Positions 1-12,330 are shown, numbered from the stretch's first letter. The stretch: 64,000 nt of DNA from Hirsutella rhossiliensis (GCF_020360975.1 NW_025408669.1:2170001-2234000); one strand, 5' to 3'. Notes: generated by a model not told the origin, from the letters alone. Made by a program: numbers and translations.

Positions 1-239
1 GGTTTTACCTTATATAAGGTTATCCTATAAATAATTATTATAACTATAGATTTTTCCTACTATAGGTTTTTCTATTAGTATATACCTAAGGATTTTTTTT
101 TCCTAAGAAAGAATAGGTTTTTATATATCCTATTAAGGTATAAGAATAGTTTTCCTAAATTAGGTTTTTACCCTATATATATACTACTATAAATAAATTA
201 GTAAAGAGTATATAAATCTACTCTAAGGGAGAACCTTAC

Positions 240-538
240 TATAAGGAACGGTGTTCCTACTATAAATAAAGCAGCTATAATATACTCTCCTAATTATATA
301 AGCTAATAAGTAGTATATTAATTATAGACAAAATCTTATCCTATAGAGCAAGAATCGCTCGTTATTTTGCATGTTATTATATATTAAACGGGTTGCCGGT
401 TATCGTATAATCGGGAATCGAAGGAACAGAGCTAGCTTAGAATACTAGCTAAGACCTCTTAAGAATACCGGCACGACCAACCTCCTTTAAACACGAATAT
501 TAATAGAACCAAGACACTTCTAGATTTACTATATAAAA
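240..538 (+). repeat. Truncated Copia LTR, plus orientation
   Basis: This matches the first 300 bp of the approximately 570-bp Copia LTR seen at 6541-7108, 20942-21512 and 22737-23307. All copies begin TATAAGGAACGGTGTTCC, probably TGTAAGG before RIP changed TG to TA. This copy is cut off at 538, where it joins Copia internal sequence of the opposite orientation. It keeps several CpA sites that are mutated in the other copies, so it is less decayed. Confidence 0.75.
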
Positions 539-1396
539 GTAGTCTCGAAGGATATACCTTTTTCTACTATACGGGAACTTAAATACTAAGTCCCCCTTTC
601 CTTTTACTAATATAAAGGAAGCTTTTCCCTAGCAAACTTTAGACTTAATTTCTTTATAGTTAATAAGGAAATTCTTATTAGATACTATATGCCTAGTAGC
701 TCCGGTATTATATATAAAATTAAAGATCCTTTTATTCTTATAACTAGGAAATCCTCCTTCTCTTACCTTTAAGACTAATTCCTTTATTCTAGGAATCGAG
801 GCTTTTAGAGGTCCTAAAAGAAAGTCTTTATTAGCTTCTACTATAGGGGTAATTATAGAGGTTAAAATTACCTCTAAATCCTTAGATATATATATAGGGG
901 TCGGGGCCCTAGAGAGGTCTATAAGGTCGATATCTAGGTCTATATTTTCTTCTTATAAAGCTATATTTAAGACCTTATTACTATCTTCCGAATCGGACTC
1001 TAGCTCGGTAATTCGAGCCTTCCTTCTTTTATTGGTAGTAGAAATGCTACTAGAAGGGGATTTCTTCCTAAAAGAAGAAGAAGAAGAAGATTTTCTCTTC
1101 TTAGAAATTCGAGTCCTATCGTCCTTTTTTCCTTTATTTAATACCTAATAAGCGGGAGCCTTATTTAGGTATAATTTATAGCAATTTACTATAAAATGCC
1201 CTGGTTTTTTACATTCCTTATAATAAGGAGTATCCGTAGAATTTCTATAGGATTTCTAAGGCTTCCTTTATATTAAGAAGGCTTTCTCTAAAGATTCGTC
1301 TATATCCTCTATTCTTCTAGCTTCGTCTAAAAGACTAGCTATAAGGGTTTCAAGGGTAAACGCCGTAGAATTATACCTAAGGCTCTACGTAATATC
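539..1396 (-). pseudogene. Copia gag fragment (RIP relic)
   Basis: This stretch is a near copy of 5100-5905 in the same orientation. Read on the minus strand it gives a recognisable CCHC zinc-knuckle segment near 1150-1230 (reading CKKPGHFIVNC after a first cysteine that now reads Tyr), typical of Ty1/Copia Gag. Histidine and the last cysteine survive here, while the copy near 5700 has lost the last cysteine, so the two copies decayed separately. No ORF remains. The fragment is joined on both sides to inverted LTR pieces rather than to a normal leader. Confidence 0.65.
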
Positions 1397-1738
1397 TGCC
1401 GTATAGCCCTAAGACTAAGGAATTCCGTGATACCTCGAGTAAATCTAGAAGTATCTTAGTTCCACTAATATTCGTGTTTAAAGGAGGTTAGTCGTGCCGG
1501 TGTTCTTAAGAGGTCTTAGCTAGCATTCTAAGCTAGCTCTATTCCTTCGATTCCCGATTATACGATAACCGGCAACCCGTTTAATGCATAATAACATATA
1601 AAATAACGAGTGATTCTTACTCTATAAGATAAGATTTTATCTATAATTAATATACTACTTATTAGCTTATATAATCGGGAGAGTATATTATAGCTGCTTT
1701 ATTTATAGTAGGAACACCGTTCCTTATAGCCTCCCTTA
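1397..1738 (-). repeat. Truncated Copia LTR, minus orientation
   Basis: This is the inverted partner of 240-538 and also matches the first part of the LTR at 6541-7108. The outer end at 1738 is the LTR start (TATAAGG on the minus strand), next to a purine-rich AAGGGAGGC tract at the end of the internal region, as expected for a 3' LTR. The distal half of the LTR is missing at the junction near 1396, where gag sequence begins abruptly. Confidence 0.7.
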
Positions 1739-2095
1739 AAGAGTAGATTTATATACTCTTTACTAATTTATTTATAGTAGTATATATATAGGGTAAAACC
1801 TAATATAGGAAAACTATTCTTATACCTTAATAGGATATATAAAACCTATTCTTTCTTAGGAAAATAAATCCTTAGGTATATACTAATAGAAAACCTATAG
1901 TAGGAAAATCTATAGTTATAATAATTATTTATAGGATAACCTTATATAAGGTAAAACCTATTATTACTAGGAAAATCTTAATAGATAAAAACCTAGTAAA
2001 TATTTCTCTAGGAAACCTAAAAGGAAAAACCTAGTAAGGGAAAGATATAGAAAGTATAAGAAATATCTAAAAACCCCTTTTAATTACTTAGGAAC

Positions 2096-2380
2096 TTATA
2101 TTAAGGATAGACCGTCTCTAAATTTATAGAGTAATTTAGGTCTTAATTCCTTTATAAAAATATTAGCTATATTATCTTTTAATTTAATATAAAAAACTCT
2201 AATTTCCCCTTCTCTTATACTAGTTCTAGTATAGTAATAGGCTAATCTTATATACTTAGACCTTTTATAAAATTCCGGATTTTCTGCTAATTTAATAGTA
2301 GTAGTATTATCCGTTAAAATAAGAGGTATAGTATTAGGAATCTTAATAGATAGATCCTTAGTAATATTTTTAAAAAGCAT
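2096..2380 (-). pseudogene. Copia RNase H remnant
   Basis: This is the only open frame over 60 codons left in the Copia element. The translation carries the Copia RNase H signature: a LTDNTT stretch (usually CDNQS), then IKLAENPEFYKRSKYI, which corresponds to the family's conserved KLAxNPxxHxRxKHI, and later DNIANIFIKEL (usually DNxADxxTKxL). Histidines and the catalytic aspartate context are altered in the way RIP predicts (His to Tyr, Asp to Asn, Ala and Thr changes). It has survived by chance and does not encode a stand-alone protein. Confidence 0.75.
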
Positions 2381-2399
2381 ATTTAAATAAATAGCTTCT

Positions 2400-3950
2400 T
2401 TATTTACCTCCCTAAGGCTAATATACTCTACTTTATAGGTAGAAAGGGCAACGGCTTTCTACTTAAAGTAAGCCTAGCTTATTATATTATTATATATATA
2501 AAAATAGTAACCGGAAAAGGATTTTCCGTCCGTTAAATCCAACGCCTAGCTAGAGTCGGTAAAACCCTTTATATATAGATAGGTAAAAGGGATATTGCAA
2601 TTATATTTAATCTTTAGGCTAGGGAGTTTATTTAAATATTTCTAAATTATATTTAAAGCCTTAAAATACGTTTAGTCGGGCTTAGCCGCGAATCTAGCAT
2701 AGGAAATTATAGAATATAAGATATCTAGCCTAGTAAATAAGGCTAAGTATAATAGAGATCCTATTTCTTTCTAAAATTGCAATATATCTTCCTTAGAAGG
2801 TAATTCCTTTGCTTTTATAAGCTTAAAGCCTACTATAGCGGTAAATTCAAGTTCCTAAACCTTCTTTATTAAATTCCCTTAATTTATTTAAGGTATAATT
2901 TTCTTAGGATATATATAGCTCTTTATTTTCTCGGTTTATTATAATATTTAGACCTAAGAAGTCTTTTATATCTCCTAAGATAGTAAAATCTAGGAATTTA
3001 GATAATTCTTTAAATAATCTTTCTTCTATTATAGATTTAGAGGGCCCTACTATAAGAAAGTCGTCGACGTAAATTGCTAAGGCTATACTATAGTCCTTAT
3101 TTATAAATACTCCTTTATCTATTAAAAGAGGAAGAAATCCGAGATTATTTAGTATAATTTTTATATAATTATACTAGAGCTTAGGGCTTTATTTTAGGCT
3201 ATATAATACTTTCTTTAGCTTTGCTTTAATTTAACCGGTTTTATATAGGTCTAGGAATTTAGTTAATTTAATTCCTTTAGCTCTATAAGCTAATCTATGT
3301 TTTAAATAATATTCTTTAAGAGCGTATTCTTCGTAGCCTATAGGAAGATCGATATATACTTCGCTATCTATATCGGTATATACGAATATATTTATTATAT
3401 CTATTTATAAAGCTTCGAATTGTATAATAGCTAAAATAAGTAGAATTCTAATAGATTTAGGTCTAGCTATAGTTAAGAAGGTATCTAGGAAATCTAAGCT
3501 ATAGATCTGCTTAAATCCCTATATTACGAAACGGGCTTTATATTTTATTATATTATTTTAACTATCCTTCTTAATAGTATATACCTAGCGGTCTCTTATA
3601 GCCTCCCTATCCCTAGGTCGGAAAATTCCTAAGTTTTATATTTAATTAGCTAGATAATTTCCTTAATTATAGTATCTTTCTAAAATGCTATTTTAGGCTA
3701 TTTATTGCCTGTTTATAGGTCTTTAGAATTTTTAGATCCTAATTTTCTATACTAGCTAGAATTAACTCTATAAAATCGTAGTTTAGAAATAAATTAACGT
3801 TAAGGTATTCGATATAGTTAGAATCGAACCCTTCCGGCTTCTTAGGTAATTCTACTACTATTTTACTAGTAGTAGGAATAGGATCGTTATTTAGACTCTT
3901 CTATATAGGCAAGGGACTTTTATCTCTAGGTTCTCTAGTAGCTTCCTCTA
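2400..3950 (-). pseudogene. Copia reverse transcriptase remnant
   Basis: On the minus strand the segment 3058-3081 reads AIYVDDFL, the YVDD catalytic motif of Copia reverse transcriptases. The surrounding sequence gives Copia-like pieces interrupted by TAA/TAG codons that match RIP changes at Gln and Trp codons. The domain lies between the integrase remnant (about 4250-5060) and the RNase H remnant (2096-2380), as expected. It has no coding capacity now. Confidence 0.65.
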
Positions 3951-4249
3951 TAGGGATATAGCTTTCTAGCTTATCTTTATTCGAATAGAATTAAAATCAA
4001 AGGTATTATTACTATTAGAGATTTCTAGATTTTTATAAATTTATTTTCTAGTATAGTAATATCTCTAGATAGTAATCTTTCTTTAGAAAAATCCTAGATT
4101 TTATATGCATTTTCTAAATAGCCTACTATTATTCCCTTAAAAGCTCTATTATCTAGCTTATCTTTAGGGTCTTTATTCTTATAATATATAAGGCTTCCAA
4201 GGTCTTAATTTTATTTAAGGTCTCGAAGGTAGTATTATATTATCCTCTT

Positions 4250-5060
4250 TCTATAGGACTTTAAATCCTATCGTAGAATACGGTAATCTATTATATAAAT
4301 AGGTAGCTATTAAAATAGCTTCTCCTATAGATATTTAGAAGCCTAGTAGTAAAAAAAGAGCTCGTACTTTTCTAATATAGTACGATTTATTCTTTCTATT
4401 CTACTGTTAGATTCCATGTCCTAGGAGGACTAGAATTAAAGGTAATTCCTTCTTTTTGTAATAGAGCTTTATTTTATATATAAATTCTTTAGCATTATTA
4501 GAAAATGCTTTTTAATCCTAGTATTTTTAGGTTATTTTCTACCCTATTTTTAAATTCTAGGAACCTATCTAGAGCTTCTCCTTTTTCAAGAAGGTATATT
4601 TCTAGATATCGGTTCCTATATCTAGGAAAGATATATAATAGTAATATTTATTATAAGTAGGCACTTTAATTAGCCCCTAAATATCTAATACTATTTTTCT
4701 AAATAAGAATAAGACTTATACGAAGGTTATTTATTAACCTTATTCGTTGCTTTAGCTCTATATATATTTCTGTATTGCCTTATTTTATTTTCCTCTTCTA
4801 GAAGCATTTTTATATCCTTATTATATCTTTTTAATATTTCTAAAATAGCCCTACTATTTATATACCCTAAGCGTAAATGCTAAGTATAAAAATCTATATC
4901 CTTTGCTTTTAAAGACGTAATAAGGATCGATTAGCTTTCTAATAAGGGTTCTATAGGAATATAATATAATTTATTTCTAAGAAATCCTTTAGTAAGGACC
5001 TTAGCCTTATTATCTAATAAAAGGACTTTATTTCCTCCTATTAAGGCATAGGTATTATTA
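4250..5060 (-). pseudogene. Copia integrase remnant
   Basis: Minus-strand reading near 4330-4420 gives NSRIERINRTILEK, matching the conserved integrase stretch around the catalytic glutamate (NGxAERxNRTxxE). It is followed by a YLYNRLPYSTIGFKV segment typical of Copia integrases. Several stops interrupt the frame. It lies upstream of RT in the element, which is the Copia (not Gypsy) order. Confidence 0.65.
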
Positions 5061-5099
5061 AAATAAGATTAGGATAGTATATTTACCTTAATTTAGGTA

Positions 5100-6530
5100 T
5101 ATAAAAGCAGTCTTAAAGGATATACCTTTTCTACTATACGCCCTAGTAAACTTTAGACTTAATTTCTTTATAGTTAATAAGGAAATTCTTATTAGATACT
5201 ATATACTTAGTAGCTCCGGTATTATATATAAAATCAAAGATCCTTTTATTCTTATAACTAGGAAATCCTCCTTCTCTTGCCTTTAAGACTAATTCCTTTA
5301 TTCTAGGAATCGAGGCTTCTAAAGGTCCTAAAAGAGAGTCTTTATTAGCTTTTGCTATAGGGGTATTTATAGAGGTTAAAATTACCTCTAAATCCTTAGA
5401 CGTTTATATAGGGGTCGGAGCCCTAGAAAGGTCTATAAGGTCGATATCTAGGTCTATATTTTCTTACGAAGCTATATTTAAGACCTTATTACTATCCTCT
5501 AAATCGGACTCTAGCTCGGTAATTTAAGCCTTCCTTCTTTTATTAGTAGTAGAAATGCTACTAGAAGGGGATTTCTTCCTAAAGGAAGAAGAAGAAGAAG
5601 ATTTTCTCTTCTTAGAAATTCGAGTCCTATCGTCCCTTTTTCCTTTATTTAATACCTAATAAGCAGGAGCCTTATTTAGGTATAATTTATAGTAATTTAC
5701 TATAAAATGCCCTGGTTTTTTGCATTCCTTATAATAAGGAGTATCCGTAGAATTTCTATAGGATTTCTAAGGCTTCCTTCGTATTAGGAAGGCTTTCTCT
5801 AAAGATTTATCTATATCCTCTATTCTTCTAGCTTCGTCTAAAAGACTAGCTGTTAGGGATTCGAGGGTAAACGCCGTAGAATTATACCTAAGGCTCTACG
5901 TAATATTTATAATATAGCTTCTAAATTCCTTATTAAGGTAATTAAGAATCTATGCTATAAGGATAACTTCTAGAATTTCTATATTATAGGATTTTAAATC
6001 CTCGTAGATTTCTTTTACCTTATAAAGGTATTTCTCTAAATTAAAGCCTAAGGGACTAAGATTAAAGAGCTACTTTATAAGTAAATAATTCGACGAGAAA
6101 TTCGACGGATTATATAGCTTTATAAGCTTATCCTAAGTAGCTTTAGCATTTATTAAATGCTTAATTTGCATTAAAGGGCTATCTTCGACTTAAAGAAAAA
6201 TCTAGGATAAAGCTTTTATAGTCTTTATATAATTTTCTTGCTCTAAGGTAGCGATAAGCTTTTCCTTAGTAAGGATAGCTCTTATCCTCGTAGTCTAAAG
6301 AGTATAATTTAAATTTCCCTTAAGTCTAGAGAATTTATATTCTTTCTATCTACCTATTTTATATAAATTCGGTATTATTTCATTCGTAGGGATCGAGAAG
6401 TCTAGGCGGGAGTTTAAGAGCATAGGAAGGTAAAAGAAGTTAGGGGGAATTTAGAAAGGAATTTTAATTAAATATTTCGACGAGGAATTTTAAAGGTATA
6501 AGTAGTTGATTTCCCGGCTTAAAAAAGAAG
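5100..6530 (-). pseudogene. Copia Gag remnant with degraded zinc knuckle
   Basis: The minus strand carries the Gag zinc knuckle at about 5650-5740, with Cys-to-Tyr changes at the metal-binding positions, next to a serine/arginine/lysine-rich tail (about 5570-5640). The same region recurs at 539-1396 and 21740-22730, so this family had at least three copies here, which would explain its exposure to RIP. No frame remains open. Confidence 0.65.
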
Positions 6531-6540
6531 TCGGCTTATA

Positions 6541-7108
6541 ACCTCTTAAGGTATATAAGCAAAAGGAATTTTAGAAATTAAGGAATTACGTAAGACTACG
6601 TAATAGAGGGGAAGAAGGAGTATAAGGTAGGATTTTCAACGGAATTTATTAGTAGTATATTAGTATATAGAAGAGGTGTTAAAGTTAATAATTCTCTATC
6701 TATTTACTAGCGGACATACTATCTTATATAGATAATTATAGCTAAACGGAAGAACCTTTCGGGACTAGATTTAGGCTGCCGTATAGCCCTAAGACTAAGG
6801 AATTCTGTGATACCTCGAGTAAATCTAGAAGTATCTTGGTTCTACTAATATTCGTGTTTAAAGGAGGTTGGTTATGCCGGTGTTCTTAAGAGGTCTTAGC
6901 TAGTATTCTAAGCTAGCTCTGTTCCTTCGATTCCCGATTGTACGATAACCGGCAACCCGTTTAATGCATAATAATATGCAAAATAACGAGCGATTCTTGC
7001 TCTATAAGATAAGATTTTATCTATAATTAATATACTACTTATTAGCTTATATAATCGGGAGAGTATATTATAGCTACTTTATTTATAATAGGAACACCGT
7101 TCCTTATA
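6541..7108 (-). repeat. Copia 5' LTR
   Basis: This LTR of about 568 bp is nearly identical to 22737-23307 (same orientation) and to 20942-21512 (inverted). It starts at 7108 on the minus strand with TATAAGGAACGGTG. The inner boundary near 6541 is taken from where the inverted copy at 21512 diverges, so it is uncertain by some tens of bases. Confidence 0.75.
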
Positions 7109-9190
7109 CTAAGTTACGGAGGGTCTCTCTTATAAGCGGAAGGGGGTACCGGTCTAGGCGTATAATCGCATTTAACGCTTAGTAGTCTACGTAGAAGCGA
7201 AGTCCCCCCCCTAGCTTCTATATAAATAGGACCGGAGCCGCTGCCTTAAAGGAGCTAGCCCTAATAAATCCCTTATCGAGGAGGTCTATAAGGGACTTCT
7301 TTAATACTAGTAGTTCCTCTTATAATATACTATATAGCGGCCTAAACAGCGGGGGAAGCTCCTTACCGTTATCCCCTATATAGAGCGGTATTAAGTAGTC
7401 TACGCCCGGCTTATAGGGGTTTAACTTATCGGCCTCGCTCTTCCGGAAGAGCGGTAGTAGGTTATAGAACCGCGGCGGGATAGCTTACCGTAGCTCCTCT
7501 TCCGATAAAGGGCGCTTTAGTCGTAGCCCTTTCTTAATATCTACTAGGCTAACCGCGTAGATCGACGCTATAGCTACGGCCGGCCCCTTCCGCCTATAGA
7601 TTTACTATATCGTGCCTATAAATACTAAGGCTAAGACTTCCTAGGCGTCTTATAAGTTAGGCAGAGCGTTTAGCGCTCCCTCCTTACTACTATACCGGAC
7701 CTAGGACTATATAGGGCTAAACTATAGCCTCCCCTTATACGGCACCGAATATAACTTTATATACGTTAACTATAGCTTCCTAAGAATTAAGGGAAACTTA
7801 AGCTAGGGGACTATATATACTACTAGCAGCCGCGGGAGGCCGTTAACCTCTATAGCTACCTAGGCGACGCCTTTAATAACCGCGCCCTCTATCGCGGCTA
7901 AGGCGCTCTTTATACGCCTAGGGCGAATCTTCTCTACTAGTAAGCGTAGCTTAAGGGCTTTCGCTTCGTTAATTACAGCGTAATACTAATAACCCTTATC
8001 TATAAGGGTAGAGAGGAGGTAAGTCTAGTTAATAATAACTAGTATTAAAGTAGGTTCTTCTTTAATACGCCTTACTAGGTCCTCCTTAGCTAGTATTAGA
8101 GGGCGTATAGCCGCTATCTAGACGTCGCCGTCCGCATCGACTGCCGACTTAGGAGCGGGCCCGGGCGTAGACGGGTTAAGTAGGGAGGAGCTATCCGGCC
8201 CGTTAGTCCCGCTCAAGGCTAAGCGCTTACGTAGCTTCTAAAGCGCGGCGTCTACTTATATCCCTAGGCTACCTTCGTAAGGCGGCCTACGTAGCCCTCG
8301 TAGGTAGAGGGCATTATAATAGGGATAAGTAGCTCCTAGAGCGCTAGGGAGATTGAGTTCCGTAGCTAGGTAAGCTTAGCGCCGTTATCCTAGGCGGTGT
8401 TACCCGCCGCCTAGGTTAGGGTCTCTTCGAATTCCGGTAAGAACTCCCCGAAGGACTGCCCCTCTTATTAAGTAAGGGTCTATAGCCTATCCTATGCCTT
8501 CTCCTATTCCTATACGTTGCCGAAGGCGTAGACTAGGTAGTTAAAGAATACTTAGGGGTCTTTTATCCCCTTAGGACTACCCCGCTCCTAGAAGCCCGCT
8601 ATTCGCTATATCTAGGGCTCTAGTAGCGTATAGAGGAGCGAGAACTAAGCCGTCTCCTTATAGCCGTTAAGGCCCTATTTCTTATTAATATAGTATTTCG
8701 CTATTAGGCGGTTAAGGAAGAAGTAAAAGGTCTTTAGCTTACTATCCTAGGTAGGCTAAGGTAATAGCTTCCGTCTACTAAGGGCCGCCTCGCGCTCCGA
8801 CCTCCCGGTAGCGGGGGGCGTATTTATCGGAGCTAGCGTTAAGAGGGTATTAAGGATCTAGCGTAGGGTTACTCGTTAGTCTAGGTCTTATAATATCTAG
8901 TAGAATAGCTTTATAAACCGGGCTTATTTATCCCGTTACTACTAGGCCTCTTCCTATAGGTATTGCTAGTATAGCTCTTCTGCCTATTACCGTAGCTATT
9001 AGTACTAGGCTTCTTCCTATAGTAGCTGCTACTACTACTACTGCCCTAGCTAGTACTACTAAGGTTCTAATATTGGGTCTAATATAATAATAGCTTATAC
9101 TATTACGGGGTAGGTAGAGGGTTATACTATAGGTACCTTCCGTTATATTATAATAATAAGCTATATAGGATCTAACTATACGCCGCGCTT
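7109..9190 (-). pseudogene. Ty3/Gypsy gag-protease-RT fragment, RIP relic cut by Copia
   Basis: Minus-strand conceptual translation runs from a gag-like region through a protease and linker into the start of reverse transcriptase. It includes [18 protein letters not shown] and IRASSFKAAAPVLF, then [16 protein letters not shown], the standard Gypsy RT N-terminus. The frame ends in RETLRNL exactly where the Copia LTR begins. The protein resembles the young Gypsy at 29280-35085 (shared motifs SEAELR/SEEELR, EADKLNP.KPG and EELLVLKK), so the two belong to one lineage. Stops are mostly TAG/TAA at former Trp/Gln codons. Surviving CpA sites here are essentially all in GCA. Confidence 0.8.
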
Positions 9191-9289
9191 ACTACTATTA
9201 AATACGCGTTTATACGTACGGCCTACCCTAACCTATAACGCTTATCGGCTAAGGTCTAGGCTAATACCTAGACCTATATTAAGGGTAAA

Positions 9290-10990
9290 TACCCTTATAG
9301 CCGATTAGGCTAAAGAGAGAGCTAGTTATAAATAGTTACTCTTAAGGAAGACCGCTAAAGAAGCGGCCTACTATATAAAGGTTTATATAATAGAAGTTCT
9401 AGAACCGTTACTAGAGTTACTAAAACGCACTTAGTCGGTTAACGTAGCGATTAGTAGGCTAAAGGAGACTAAAGACTTCTTAAAAGGGAAGGGTTTCTAG
9501 TTAGTGCGCCTAGATAGACTACTACTATAGAAAGGTCGTATCGTAGTGCCTCTAAAGGCAGCCTTATAGTAAGAGCTAATATAGCTCTTCTATAACGATT
9601 TATTAGTAAGATACTTTAGCTCCTAACGTACTAGCGAACTACTAGCGAGGAACTTTTACTAGGATAGAATAACGAAAGATATAAATAAATATATTTAGTT
9701 ATACTTAGTATATTAAGGTATAGTATTTAGGAGGTATCGCCCCTATAGTACTATATAATTATTACTATATCCTATACGACTATAGGAAGAATTATTAATA
9801 GACTTTACTATAGGTCTGCCTAAAGTATAGTATAATAGATAAGACGTTAATACGATCTTAGTAATTATAGACTAATATACTAAGTATTACCTTTTCTTTT
9901 CTATCTCTAAGATAATAATAGCCCTAGAGCTAGTAGAATTATTCTATTACTAAGTTAAATTAGTATATAGACCTCTAAAAGGTATTATCTTAGATAGAGG
10001 GTCCCTATTTATAAGTAAGTTTTAGTTAAATCTTTATTTTATCTTATAAGTAAAACGTAGGCTATCGACGGTATTTTACTAGTAAACTAATAGGTAAATA
10101 AAATAAATAAACTAAGCTATATAGTACTACTTAAGATACTTTACTAACTTAAAATAAACTAACTAAGCGTTACTCCTATATATTACTTAATTTATATATA
10201 ATAATATAAAGAACGCAATAACTAGGTTATTACCTAACGAAGCGTTAATAGGTTACTAACTAAACTTCTATATTAATACCGAGGACGATATTATTTAAAG
10301 GTACCTTAAAGTAAAAGTAAGAGTTACTAGGCTATAGGAGCTATAAAAGAGGCTTAAGGAATACTAAGGAAAGGCTATTAAATTATAAGCGAAATACTAC
10401 GATTTAAGGCACTAACCGCTTATACTAAAAGTAAGAGACCTTATAGTATTATCGATAAAGAACTTATACTTTAAGGACGAAAAAAGAAAACTCTTACCTA
10501 AGTATATTAGACTATTTTAGGTCCTATAAGCTATTAAAAAGTAAGTATATCGTTTTATACTCCCTAAGAAGTACTTACGCCTCTATAACGTTTTCTATAT
10601 TAGTCTCTTAGAGCTATAAAAGGAGCGTAAAGGCACTTATAAAGATAGCGAAACCCTACCGATACTAGACTTAGAGGATAACGAAGGTAAATAGGAAGTC
10701 TAAGAGATTAAAGACTAAAAGAAATCTAAAGGCGATACCTTTTTCCTTATTAAATAAAAAGGATAGCTAGCTAAGTATAACTAATAGGTCGATACTAAAG
10801 ATATAGCGAATAGCTAAGACCTTATTAAAGAATATACTACTCGCTTAACTAGGAAAAAGAGGCGTAAGACTAAGTAAGGTAGGGAAACCTACTAGCGTAA
10901 GGAGACGCTACTAAATCGGTAACGAATCCCTACTAAATCGCTACTAACTTATTAATATATCGGCACGCCTAAACGTCTTATAACTATATA
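9290..10990 (+). pseudogene. Ty3/Gypsy integrase and chromodomain fragment, RIP relic
   Basis: Plus-strand reading gives, in order: a degraded HHCC zinc finger (about 9560-9720, around SSQRTSELLARNFYQDRI), an integrase core with LLIDFTIGLPK (about 9790), ILDRGSLFISKF (about 9990) and RRLSTVFYQQTNRQ (about 10050), a GPY-like region near 10560, and a chromodomain near 10740-10850 (LIK.KG.LAKYN). Stops replace tryptophans at chromodomain positions where the family has WKGW. It is opposite in orientation to the Gypsy fragment to its left, so the two are probably not one element. No LTR was found on either side. Confidence 0.75.
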
Positions 10991-10999
10991 TAAAATAGT

Positions 11000-12325
11000 A
11001 AAATAGGAGAATAGGAAAAACTATTTATACTACCTATTAAATATTATTAAGGAAAATAAAACTAAACTATAACTCTACTAAGGCCTTAATAATAAAGGAG
11101 AGAAGGATAGTTATAGCTAAATAAAAGAAAGATAAGACCTATCTATTACTTCCGACTACCCCTCTTCTTTACTAGTATAGCGGGAACTAACTAAGGTACC
11201 CCCTTCGCTATACTAAATACCTCTAGAAATACCGGAATTACCCTATCCTTTACTCCTTCCTTATCCTCCGCGTTAAGACCTATCTTTATTAGTATAGTAC
11301 TTACCTCGGCCTTAGTAAATAGTAAGGCGTATTATTATAAAGTATAGCCCGTATCGCCGTCGATAAGGCGGAGTTTTAACTAGGATTCCTAGGCCTAGTA
11401 CTCTAAGCTTATATAGGCGATATCGAATAAGGGCGCGGGGTTAAGGTAAATAATAAGCTTATAGCGCTTATTAATTAGTATATAGTAGTTAGTACGCTTA
11501 ACCTAGTATATCGTTAGGCGGTCGCTAATAAAAAGGTCGGATAAAACTTACGATAGTAGACTTTTATATACCTATAGTCTTAAAGGACTTATAATAGGCC
11601 GTCTCGGCGGCGTTAAAAGCCTCGGCTAAATACTATACTATAATAGTAAGATAGCGCTAATTAGCCTCCTCGAAAATAAGTATGCCTACGTTCGAGCTAT
11701 CGTCCTTAGTATCCTTATTACTAGTCTTTAGCTTATTAAGCTTATATAGGTGCTTAACGATAGTAACTATATCGGCCCGGTTACTAAATATAAGAGTAGC
11801 GGCCTTAAGAAGGATTAGCTTATTAATCGTAATATTTAAAGTTAAGGGGAAACTTACCTAGTTATAGGTCGCGGTATATCTATAGTACTACTTATAGCGC
11901 GTCGAGGAAACCCCTAAGAAAATATAGCTAATCGAGAGCACCTTAATAGGCTTAGGCTCGGTCGTACTATACTCCTTAACGACCGTCCTAAAATAATATA
12001 TATACTAAAGCTTACGAGGGATAACCTTATAGGCCCTAACTAAGCGGGCTTTAGCCTTAGATCGGGTACGCTTCTTTATAGGAGCGCGACCGCCTTATAC
12101 CGCCGCCTAGGTGCCCTTATCTCCGGCGCTGCTATTCTTAAGTTCGTTAGTAAGAGGAGTCGGATCGCGGCCGTCTCCGTTATTACTATTATCGTTATCT
12201 TAGCCCTCGTTCGGCTAGGTATTAGGATAGTCTTAGCCCTCGTTTAGCTAGGCCTTATCGTTAATATTAGCCTACTTATTCTAAGGAGCGGCCTAGGCAA
12301 TAATCTCTTATTAGCTAGAGCCGCC
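11000..12325 (-). pseudogene. Unidentified RIP relic, left part of an element split by the Gypsy insertion
   Basis: I do not recognise the product. On the minus strand long stretches read without indels if RIP-type stops are ignored, for example a lysine/asparagine-rich region near 11700-11760 and a basic region near 12050-12120. The sequence resumes beyond the inserted Gypsy at 20129-20941, separated only by its 5-bp target duplication, so this was one element before the insertion. Base composition shows the same near-absence of CA and TG as the neighbours. It could be an unclassified retroelement or DNA transposon protein. Confidence 0.4.
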
Positions 12326-12330
12326 CTATC
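12326..12330. other. Target site duplication CTATC (left)
   Basis: The five bases CTATC before the left Gypsy LTR are repeated at 20124-20128 right after the right LTR. A 5-bp duplication is normal for Ty3/Gypsy integrases and proves that both LTRs belong to one insertion. Confidence 0.9.

Larger units (their letters stand above)
1..1958. repeat. Large inverted repeat made of two Copia 3' ends facing each other
   Basis: Bases 1-538 are repeated in inverted orientation at 1440-1958 with small indels, leaving a spacer of about 900 bp. Each arm holds the 3' untranslated end of a Copia element (1-239 and 1739-1958) followed by the start of its LTR (240 inward and 1738 inward). A purine run resembling a polypurine tract lies just outside each LTR start. 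The left arm begins at the window edge, so a plus-strand Copia copy probably continues leftward. The right arm is the 3' end of the minus-strand Copia described below. Both arms are strongly AT-rich and RIP-decayed. Confidence 0.8.
1739..7108 (-). mobile_element. Ty1/Copia LTR retrotransposon, minus strand, RIP-inactivated
   Basis: Minus-strand reading from 7108 downward gives an LTR, Gag with a zinc knuckle, integrase, reverse transcriptase and RNase H, the Copia domain order. The 5' LTR is 6541-7108; the 3' LTR is represented only by the truncated copy at 1397-1738. The element is saturated with TA where CA or TG is expected, and only a 94-codon RNase H frame (2096-2380) stays open. It is inserted into the reverse transcriptase of an older Gypsy element whose sequence stops at 7109. 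Confidence 0.8.
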
